A DNA stretch of 64,000 nt, from NCBI GenBank assembly GCA_029237695.1, contig CM055273.1, forward strand, positions 61,741,968 through 61,805,967, given 5' to 3'. The first letter of the stretch is position 1. Every line of letters starts with the position of its first letter. The notes beneath the pieces are model-generated. The model ran no database searches. It saw only the letters and a list, made by a program, of their open reading frames with translations, and was not told where the DNA came from. The position numbers and the translations under genes were made by a program. Origin of the DNA: Conchocele bisecta. Lineage: Eukaryota > Mollusca > Bivalvia > Lucinida > Thyasiridae. Shown in pieces: positions 13,101 to 25,100 of this stretch.

Positions 13101-16100
13101 GCACACATTAGGGTACTTATGTGGCTAGCCCCACAGGGTTATGGACTTGGTAAAGGATAGGGTTGGTTACAATTAGCCACCTAAAAAATCCTTTTATGTG
13201 GCTAAAAATCTTTTTATGTGGCTAATATTTAACATGTGATAAGCCACATAAGTATAGTACTGTAAGAACGTCCGTCCGTCCGTCTGTCCGTCCGTCCGTC
13301 CATACGTCCGTACGTCCGTGTGTCCGGTTAAATTTTTTTTGTTGAAGTTTTTCCATCTACTATATCTATTTTTTTAGTGTCCATGCCTCGCCCCAAGGCG
13401 CGACATGCAGGCCACGGCCATCTAGTCTACAAAAAGTGGGTATAATTATGTTATCCAAGTGTCCATGCTTGGAAAAAACCTGGCCTTCGTGGCTTTGCCT
13501 CGTTTCTTGTTATTATACTGAATTTATTACATTATCACAGCCAATTTGGGTGTGATAATGTAATACATTTAGTATAATAATTCTGCATAGTTTTAATCAT
13601 CAAATATATGCAGTTGTTAGTTCTAGATGAAATAATGCATTTCGGGAAAAATAAATGATTACTCCCTCAAAGTATACTTTGCTAGATTGTATTTTTTATG
13701 TACTCCAAAACGGTACATACATTCACCACCCTGCCTGTATGTTCATCCAGATGTATCTGTTCAAGTTCCTGATGTGATTGAAACCAAGGACCAATCTCTA
13801 TAGGCTGTTGCTGGGAAAGTGAGGACCCTCTATATGACCTTGGCTGTTGCTGGGAAAGTGAGGACCCATCTCAGGGCCGTAGCCACTTTGAGGCGAAGAA
13901 ATTTTTTTGCGATGCGGGTCTCGCTACGCGCTCCCACTGGAAACACGTTTCATAAGATTTTCCTCGGTAGATTTTTACCTCTGGCTACGGCCCTGTATCT
14001 CTATATGACCTTGGCTGTTGCTGGGAAAGTGAGGACCCATCTCTATATGACCTTAGCTGTTGCTGCGAAACTTAGGACCCATATCTATATGACCTTAACT
14101 GTTGCTGGGAAACTGAGGACCCATCTCTATATGACCTTACAGTGCAGTCTCCGTTTTTGTTCCACCGTAGACAACACTTGCAAACTCAACGCGAACGCAA
14201 CGCGAACGCAACGCGAACGCAACGCTAACGCAACGGTTTGCTGTAGCGTTGTATACGTTGTTTAAGCGTATAATACGGTTCGTACACGTGTAATACACAT
14301 TGTCAAACCGTTTAGTTTAAAAGCGTTGTATACGTTGTTTAAACGTATAATACGGTTCGTACACGTGTAATACACATTGTCAAACCGTTTAGTTTAAAAG
14401 CGTTGTATACGTTGTTTAAACGTATAATACGGTTTGTACACGTGTAATACACATTGTCAAACCCTTTAGTTTTAAAGCGTGTAATACGTTTAGCTTCAAG
14501 GCATATAACACGCTTTGGCGTATACATATGTAGCGAGGTGAAATAGTTGAAACGTGTACAACGCTTTACCTGGAAGCGTGTAGCTATATGAAAGCGTTGA
14601 AACGTGTACAACGGTTACACGTTTTAACGCGAATACCTGTTCGTCCTTGTTTCGTCCCTTTTAAAATATCGCGAATACATACCCTCAGATCGAGTTTAAA
14701 ATACATCGGCGGTGTGATTTAGCACTTCAATTGATCCCTAATCCCTGATGCCTAATGAGTCACGCTTTTAACACGACAGATGTACCTTGTCGTTTATCAA
14801 AATGTTTGCGAATTGTAGATCACGTGAGCCGGCTCATCAGGATCTATGGCATTCCTACGTACATGTACATTTTATATACACAAAAATTACCCCTAATACA
14901 GTGTACAACTTAATATGGAATAGCCCGGGCCGATAGTCCATGTCAGTTACTTGGGGTTAAATATTACGAACACAGATAAACACAGTGCATGGTTTCCTTA
15001 TTTTATTTTAACATCATCAGAAATGGCGAGTCTAGGAACTCTCGTAACTTTACGCTGAAGCCAGTCTATTTCAGTCACTAATCCGCTATACACCTGTCCC
15101 ACGCGTGTGTTAAAAAAAATCGATATTTAGAGCTGTACACTGGTTTAACACGGATATGGCCCGCGGATATGTGTCATAAATTACTTGGTGGTCAAAACCG
15201 GTAAATTTACAAGGTTTATAGCGAAATAGCAGCCGACTGGCAATTTTTCTCGGACCGATTTTTAAGACTAGTTTTCAAATCTCAATCGGTCTGAGAGTTA
15301 AAAAATCGGTCCAGAACCGGAAAACTGAACATTTTAGAAGCCCTGCAGTCTAGAAGTATATATACACACACGAAGAACGATCTGAGCATTCGCATTCTAC
15401 GCGATACACGGTTGGTATACCAAAACGTGTAATGCGTTAAAACCCGTGGAAACGTGTTATACGTATAACACGGTTTCATCTGTACGGTGCTGTGTACATG
15501 TAGAAGCGTGTAACCGTTCGTCAAGGAAAGCGTTAAATCGATTAAACGGTTTACCTTAGCATTGTATACGTTTACAACCGTTGTATACGTTTACAACCGT
15601 TGTACACGGATTACACGCTTTTGAAACTCAATGCGTTGAACACGGTTAGTTCGACTTTCGCGCTTGCGCAAGAGTGGGGAAACGCAACGCATGGCCGAAA
15701 ACGTATTACACGTAGACGACTCACGGTTTGAAATGCAACTAACGGAAACTCCACGGAAACGCAACGCACAACACTTTGTACACGTATAAACCCGGAACAT
15801 TTTGACAGAAACGACTGTAGCTGTTGCTGGGAAACTTAGGACCCATATCTATATAACCTTAGCTGTTGCTGGGAAAGTGAGGACCCATCTCTATATGACC
15901 TTAGCTGTTGCTGGGAAACCAAGGACCCATCTCTATATGACATTAGCTGTTGCTGGGAAACTGAGGAACAAACTCTATATGACCTTGGCTGTTGCTGGGA
16001 AAGTGAGGACCCATCTCTATATGACCTTAGCTGTTGCTGGGAAACTTAGGACCCATCTCTATATGACCTTAGCTGTTGCTGGGAAACCAAGGACCCATCT

Positions 16101-19100
16101 CTATATGACCTTAGCTGTTGCTGGGAAACCAAGGACCCATCTCTATATGACCTTAGCTGTTGCTGGGAAACTGAGGACCAATCGCTATATGACCATAGCT
16201 GTTGCTGGGAAACTGAGGACTCGTCTCTAAATTACCTTAACTGTTACTGGGAAACTGAGGACTCTTCTCTAAATGACCTTAGCTGTTGCTGGGAAACTGA
16301 GGTCCCATCTCTATATGATCTTAGCTGTTGCTGGGAAACTGAGGTCCCATCTCTATACAGTTGTTTCTGTCAAAATGTTCCGGGTTTATACGTGTACAAA
16401 GTGTTGTGCGTTGCTTATCCGTATACAACGGTTGTAAACGTATACACAACGCTAAGGTAAACCGTTTAAACGATTTAACGCTTTCTTTGACGAACGGTTA
16501 CACGCTTCTACATGTACACAGCACCGTACAGATGAAACCGTGTTATACGTATAACACGTTCCCACGGGTTTTAACGCATTACACGTTTTGGTATGCCAAC
16601 CGTGTATCGCGTAGAATGCTCATGCTCAGATCGTTCTTCGTGTGTGTATATATACTTCTAGACTCATTGCAGGGCTTCTAAAATGTTCAGTTTTCCGGTT
16701 CTGGACCGATTTTTTAACTCTCAGACCGATTGAGATTTGAAAACTAGTCTTAAAAATCGGTCCGAGAAAAATTGCCAGTCGGCTGCTATTTCGCTATAAA
16801 CCTTGTAAGTTTACCGGTTTTCACCACCAAGTAATTTATGACACATATCCGCGGGCCATATCCGTGTTAAACCAGTGTGCAGCTCGCTGTGTATTCAGTT
16901 TCTCCAAATATCGATTAATCTCAACACACGCGTGGGACAGGTGTATAGCGGATTAGTGACTGAAATAGACTGGCTTCAGCGTAAAGATACGAGAGTTCCT
17001 AGACTCGCCATTTCTGATGATGTTAAAATAAAATAAAGAAACCATGCACTGTGTTTATCTGTGTTCGTAATATTTAACCCCAAGTAACTGACACGGACTA
17101 TCGGCCCGGGCTATTCCATATTAAGTTAGGAAATTTTACATTACGCTGTATTAGGGGTCATTTTTGTGTATATAAAATGTACATAGGAATGCCGCAGATC
17201 CTGATGAGCCGGCTCACGTGATCTACAATTCGCAAACATTTTGATAAACGACAAGGTACATCTGTCGTGTTAAAAGCGTGACTCATTAGGCATCAGGGAT
17301 TAGGGATCAATTGAAGTGCTAAATCACACCGCCGATGTACTTTGAACTCGATCTGAGGGTATGTATTCGCGATATTTTAAAAGGGACGAAACAAGGACGC
17401 CGGCCTAACAGGTATTTGCGTTAAAACGTTGTACACGTTTCAACGCTTTCATATAGCTACACGCTTCCAGGTAAAGCGTTGTACACGTTTCAACTCTTTC
17501 ACCTCGCTACATATGTATACGCCAAAGCGTGTTATACGCCTTGAAGCTAAACGTATTACACGCTTTAAAACTAAACGGTTTGACAATGTGTATTACACGT
17601 GTACGAACCGTATTATACGTTTAAACAACGTATACAACGCTTTTACTTAAACAACGTATGCAACGCTACAGCAAACCGTTGCGTTCGCGTTGCATTCGCG
17701 TTGAGTTTGCAAGTGTTGTCTACGGTGGAACAAAAACGGAGACTGCACTGTAGGCCCTAAACTATTTTTGGGAAACAAAGAACTTCTCTCTATATGACCT
17801 TAGCTGTTGCTGGGAAACTTAGGACCCATCTCTATATGACCTTAGCTGTTACTGGGAAACTTAGTACCCATCTCTATATGACCTCAGCTGTTACTGGGAA
17901 ACTTAGGACCCATCTCTATATGACCTTAGCTGTTGCTGGGAAACTGAGGACCCATCTCTGTATTACCTTAGCTGTTGCTGGGAAACTTAGGACCCATCTC
18001 TATATGGCCTTATAGACAGCCCTCCAATGCCAATGCCTTATAGACAGCCCTCCATAAAGGCCTCCAATAAAGTGTTGATGGCATTTTTTGTTACAAATGG
18101 GTACCCATGCTGATTGACTTCTATGATATGTAAGCTGTTTGATAGGGGTGGGTACCCCCACATATTTGACCTTTAGGGGTCATTTTTTAGGTCATTCAGA
18201 GGTCATATTGACCCAGAAATATCGCATCGACAAGGGTATAAAAAATGTATGTATATGATTTATAACGGGGATGTAACCGTGTCACTCTCCCCAGGGCCTG
18301 ATACTATTGAAGCTGAGTTACTGTTTCTATATGACCTTAGCTGTTGCTGGGACATTAAACCATTTCACTCTCCCCAGGGCCTGATGTACCGGTTCAAGTT
18401 TCTGATGTTGACGACGTTGGTGTGTGCCGCATTGACCGTCATCTTCTTCATCATGGGCCAGTTGAGTGAGGGACAGTGGAAGTGGAGCGATGAGGCCGTC
18501 AGTCTTGAGTATACCAGCGCATTCTTCACGGGTACGTCTCAGTTTGCACAGCCAGATATTGTTTTTCTTATTTATACCCCCCGCAACGAGTTGTGGGGGG
18601 TATACTGGAGTCAGGTTGTCCGTCCGTCCGTCCCGTCCGTCCGGGCGAACATTAGGGGGTTTAGGGGCTAGTGGGAGGAGCCTAAGACAAAAGAATCCTT
18701 TGAACTCATTCCGTTAGCCCATAAAACCTTTTGAAGTTTAGGGGCTAGTCCTTTGATCTTTTATATAGCAAATAGCCCATAAACCCAAAATGTTGGTACG
18801 TCCGTCCGTCCGTCCGTCCGTCCGTCCGTCGTCCGTCCGTCCGTCCGTCCGCGCTGACGGTACTATACTTATGTGGCTAGCCCCACAGGGTTATGGACTT
18901 AGTAAAGGTTAGGGTTGGTTACAATTAGCCACCTAAAAATCCTTTTATGTGGCTAAGAATCCTTTTATGTGGCTAATATTTAACATGTGATAAGCCACAT
19001 AAGTATAGTACTGTAAGAACGTCCGTCCGTCCGTCCGTCCGTCCGTCCGTACGTACTTACGAGAGCTACATTGTGAGGTTGCTGTGTTGTGCTGAAACCC

Positions 19101-22100
19101 ACCCACCGCCCTATTTAAGACACTTGGATAAGTGTTTTTCAAATATAATTAACTAATGGCTAGCTCATTTGCATATTATGCGATTTATTCCGTAAGAGAA
19201 TCGTTAAGGAAGAAAATAACGGAATAAGTTGCTACATTGTGAGGTTAACCCCACAGTGTAAACATCAAAGGAAATAACCTCACAATGTAGCTCTCGTAAG
19301 AACGTCCGTCCGTCCGGATAAACTTAACATCAGAGAAATATTGTTATAACTTCTATTTCCTTCATCTAAAATGCTTGATATTTCACACATGCATTCCTGT
19401 AAGGCTCTACTACCATGCTGTGCCAAATCCACGACCGTCAACCCCCCCGCTGATCCAAGGTCAAGGTCAAATTACTTAGTCTCTTTTACTTAACTTAACA
19501 TCATGAGAAATATTGTTTATAACTTCTATTTCCTTCATCTAAAATTCTTCTTAATATTTCACCACATGCATTCCTGTAAGGCTCACTACTACCATGCTGT
19601 GCCAAATCCACGACCGTCCAACCCCCGGCTGATCCCATGGTCAAAGGTCAAATACGTAGTCCCCTTTACAAAACTTTACATCAGAGAAATATTGTTATAA
19701 CTTCTATTTCCTTCTCTAAAATGCTTAATATTTCACACATGGCATTTTCCTGTAAGGTTCTACTACCTGCTGTTGCTGTGCCAAATCCCACGACCGCCCA
19801 GCCCCCGCTGATCCCAAGGTCAAGGTCAAATACTTGGTTCTCTTTACAAAACTTAACATCAGAGAAATATTGTTATAGCTTCTATTTCTTTCATCTAAAG
19901 TGCTTAATATTTCACACATGCATTCCTGTAAGGCTCTACTACCATGCTGTGCCAAATCCACGAACGTCCAACCCCCGCTGATTCCATCGTCAAGGTCAAA
20001 TACTTAGTCTCTTTACAAAACTTAACATCAGAGAAATATTGTTATAGCTTCTATTTCCTTCATCTAAAATGCTTAATATTTCACACATGCATTCCTGTAA
20101 GGCTCTACTACCATGCTGTGCCAAATTAACGACCGTCCAACCCCCGCTGATCTCAAGGTCAAGGTCAAATACTCAGTCTCTTTACAAAACTTAACATCAG
20201 AGAAATATTGTTATAACTTCTATTTCTTTCACCTAAAGTGCTTACTATTTCACACATGTATTCCTGTAAGGCTCTACTACCATGCTGTGCCAAATCCACG
20301 AACATCCAACCCCCGCTGATCCCATAGTCAAGATCAAATACTTTGTCTCTTTACAAAACTTAACATCAGAGAAATATTGTTATAGCTTCTATTTCCTTCA
20401 TCTAAATTCTTAATATTTCACACATGCTTTCCTGTAAGGCTCTACTACCATGCTGTGCCAAATCCACGACCGTCCAACCCCTGCTGATCCCATGGTCAAG
20501 GTCAAATACGTAGTCTCTTTACAAAACGTAACATCAGAGAAATATTGTTATAACTTCTATTTCCTTCCTCTGAAATGCTTAATATTTCACACATGCATTC
20601 CTGTAAGGTTCTACTACCATGCTGTGCCAAATCCACGACCGCCCAGCCCCCGCTGATCCCAAGGTCAAGGTCAAATACTTGGTTCTCTTTACAAAACTTA
20701 ACATCAGAGAAATATTGTTATAGCTTCTATTTCTTTCATCTAAAGTGCTTAATATTTCACACATGCATTCCTGTAAGGCTCTACTACCATGCTGTGCCAA
20801 ATCCACGAACGTCCAACCCCCGCTGATCCCATAGTCAAGGTCAAATACTTAGTCTCTTTACAAAACTTAACATCAGAGAAATATTGTTATAGCTTCTATT
20901 TCCTTCATCTAAAATGCTTAATATTTCACACATGCATTCCTGTAAGGCTCTACTATCATGCTGTGCCAAATCCAGGACTGTCCAACCCCCGCTGATCCCA
21001 AGGTCAAGGTCAAATACTCAGTCTCTTTACAAAACTTAACATCAGAGAAATTGTGTTATAACTTCTATTTCTTTCATCTAAAGTGCTTACTATTTCACAC
21101 ATGCTTTCCTGTAAGGCTCTACTACCATGCTGTGCCAAATCCACGAACATCCAACCCCCGCTGATCCCATAGTCAAGATCAAATACTTTGTCTCTTTACA
21201 AAACTTAACATCAGAGAAATATTGTTATAGCTTCTATTTCCTTCATCTAAAATGCTTAATATTTCACACATGCATTCCTGTAAGGCTCTACTACCATGCT
21301 GTGCCAAATCCACGACCGTCCAACCCCCGCTGATTCCATGGTCAAGGTCAAATACTTAGTCTCTTTACAACACTTAACATCAGAGAAATATTGTTATAAC
21401 TTCTATTTCCTTCATCTAAAATGCTTAATATTTCACATATGCATTCCTGTAAGGCTCTACTACCATGCTGTGCCAAATCCACGACCGTCCAACCCCCGCT
21501 GATCCCAAGGTCAAGGTCTAATAAATGGTCTCTTTACAAAACATAACATCAGAGAAATATGTTATAACTTCATCTAAAATTCTTAATATTTCATGCATGC
21601 ATTCCTCTAAGGCTCTACTATCATGCTGTGACATATCCCCGCTGATCCCAATGTCAAGTTCACATACTTAGTCTCTTTACAAAACTTAACATCAGAGAAA
21701 TTGGTTATAACTTCTATTTCCTTGCTCGGATCTGCTTCACATTCACATTCATGCTGCCCCCGCAAAGCCCAGAGTCAAGGTCGCAAGCCGACACTTGGAA
21801 AATATTACATATTTATGGGTACCTGGGTCCACGCGGGGGGTATTCCAATCTAGTTCTCACTGGACTTATGTGTTGTTACCACTCGGTTCAGCTGAGTGGT
21901 AACAACGTATGTTCCACTTTCCTCAGTCTCCAGTATACCAGCGCATTCTTTACATGTACATCTCACTGCGAGTAGTTTGTTTACACACTTGGTGGAAAAT
22001 TTGCTGGAGTGAGGTTGTACGTCCGTCTGTGTGTCCATCCGTCCGTCACTAAACTTAACATCAGGGAAATATTATATTTCCTTCATCCAAAATGCTTCAT

Positions 22101-25100
22101 ATTTCACACATGCATTCCTGTAAGGCTCTACTACCATGCTGTGCCAAATCCACGACCGTCCAACCCCCGCTGATCCCAAGGTCAAGGTCAAATACTTAGT
22201 CTCTTTACAAAACTTAACATCAGAGAAATATGTTATACCTTCTATTTCCTTCATCTATTTGCTTAATACAGTCAAACCTGTGTTAACGACCACCTGGAAA
22301 TACCGACCACCTGTCTACAACGGCCAGTTAAAACTCCCCCCCGTCCAATTTTGTTCTTTATAAGACCTTGGAATAACGACCACCCCTGAACTGGGACCAG
22401 CGACCAGCTATTTTCGTTCCCACACGGCATTTTTGTATGTAAACAGCGGCCATGTCAAGTTTTTGTCGGCAAAAAAAAATAGCAGCTCAATTGCCATTTT
22501 CCTTTCATCACAATCTGGCCGCTATCATTTGAATTGTAACCGTCGTATCCAATTAGTCATTGATTACATTCGCATACATTGGCACAATGCTCTTTTTAAA
22601 ATATTTACCTTGCCCGACATGGTCGGTGTCATTTTGGCGACATTAAACATTTTCCATGAAAAATTAACGGTAATTCCCGATATGTATTCCGTGTCATGTA
22701 TTCCAATAGGCATAATGCAATTCCGCCTAAGTCATAAAACTCCAGCATTAGCTGGCAAACTGTGTTTACACGATTCTGATTCGTCTACAGTGACACGACT
22801 AAGACTTCAAACACAACGCACTTGTAAAGTGTAAATTTCACACTGCGGGGCAAAAGGCCATATCAAAGCTCAATACACGCGGTTGCTGTCGTCAGTCACG
22901 TAGTCCACACTAGACTGGCACCCTGTCAGATGCGCAGCCTAGCGAAACAATACTACCGGGAACCAGTCTAAAAGTGACACGACATGTATGAATTGGGCCT
23001 CGATCTCCGAAAATCCCGGCTTATAATATTGCATTAGCGGCCAGACCAGGCAGTGGATTCACGTAGTCTGTCCATGGTTTACAATGCTCGCCAATCTCTA
23101 ATTAAAAACATCAATAATTACGTTAGCGGACATTGCCAATTCGTCATAGGCTGCTGAAATATTCGGGCTTCATCAGGATATTATACATTGGACAGAAAGA
23201 AAATAAGCCCGGTGTTCTCTGCCGATTTGGACACCTATCTCATGGGGTTACTCGACTTGACACATTCAATGAAATTACTCCCCTTTGTATATAATTTCCT
23301 CAGAACAATAACAACAAGATGACATAACAAAATAAATTGACTGTTTTTGCCATTTTCATGCAATTTTTAATTGATAAAACGCAGATACACTCCACGATCG
23401 TGCAATAGCGAATCGACAGGTGAAAGTGTATACAGCCAAGACATTTTCTATGCATGCATATAGATTACAACAGAATAATAAATACATGGCCGACTTTGTT
23501 GTGAAACCGGGAAAATGTTTGACCCTTGGAACAATGACCACCTGTCAACAACGGCTTCCCTTTGCCGGTCGTTGTTCACAGGTTTGACAGGTTCGACTGT
23601 ATTTCACACATGCATTCCTGTAAGGCTCTACTACCATGCTGTGCGAAATCTACGACCGTCCAACTTCCGCTGATCCCAAGGTCAAGGTCAAATACTTGGT
23701 CTCTTTACAAAACTTAACATCAGAGATATAAGTTATAACTTCTATTTCCTTCATTTAAAATTCTTAATATTTCACTTGTGCATTCCTTATAACTTCTATT
23801 TCCTTGCTCGGATCTGCTTCACATTTCACACACGCATTGCTCCAATGGACCTCTACCACCCTGTGATAAGGGATGATACTTTGTTTTGCATACGACCCAC
23901 ATCCGACGGCCCAAGGTCAAGGTGATTGAGTACATACATTAAAAAATGTTAAGGTTTTTATGCCCCACCACAATAGTGGAGGGGGCATTTAGTGTTACCC
24001 TTGTCCGTCTGTCCTTCCGTCCATCCGTCACCAACCTTGGAAGTCGTAAAACTTTTAAACAGTAATAGCTACAGACCTGAAACTTGGTATGTATCTTCCT
24101 TATGATGAGTAGATGCGCAAAGTTTATTTTGATTTTTGATTTGACCCCCATGGATTATCTTCCCCTTTTCCGAAATTTCGACTTAGAATTTGGCAATTTT
24201 GCCTTGTAACTCGTAAAACTTTTAAACCATACTAGCTACAGACATGAAACTTGGTATTTAGCTTCCTTATGATGAGTAGATGCGCAAAGTTTATTTTGAT
24301 TTTTACTTGACCCCAGGTCATGAATTATCTCCCCGTTTTCGACTTAAAATTTAGCAATTTTGCCTTGTAACTCGTAAAACTTTTAAACCGTACTACTAGC
24401 TACAGACCTGGAACTTGGTATGTAGCTTCCTTGTGATGAGTAAATGCGCGAAGTTTATTTTGATTTTTGATTCAACCCCCAGTTCATGGATTATCTCCCC
24501 TTTTGGGCTTGAAATTTTGCCTAAGTGATATGTGGTGCATCCGTGTTCTATGAACACGTTTTCTATTATTTTTTTTTATCAACAGAAGGCTGCCAGTGAG
24601 GGGATTAGCTTAGTGATAATGATGCTCTTGTTTTCATTGAAGTGGTAATGACATATATTTTTACGTACCACCAGGATTATGCCATTCTTTGAAAATAAAA
24701 ACCAGATTTTTTTCTTAATTCTCCTGAAAAATATGTTTTACAGTTCCATACAGATATACCAAGGCATTAAATGGGGCAAAAAGGGGCTCCAGAGTGACGA
24801 GACAGGTCAAAATACAAACACAATTGGTAAATTGACCCCGAAACCTGGCGAGATAGATTGGAAATATTGTAACTAAGAAAATAAAAGTTAGATTTTGAAA
24901 ATCAGTCCACAAGTTATTTTTTTTGGAGAATTTTTATGCCACCGTGTTTCGAAGAAACGGGTGGCATATAGTGTTTGGACCGTCCGTCTGTCTGTCTGTC
25001 CGCCTGTCTGTCCGTCACACTTTTTGGTTAACCAATTTGTCACAGTTTCTCAAATATGCTGCATGTGGCATCCGCGTTCAACAGACGCATTTCTTGTTAT

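Noticed and set aside
15802..16230. 142-codon frame repeating [14 protein letters not shown]
   Set aside because: The 42-bp period keeps the frame open by arithmetic; the sequence is SINE-derived minisatellite.
19503..21502. Series of ~68-codon frames ([14 protein letters not shown]...)
   Set aside because: The same 169-bp satellite unit translated over and over; not genes.
22433..22834. 133-codon frame inside the pogo-like element
   Set aside because: No DNA-binding or DDE motifs visible; likely chance.
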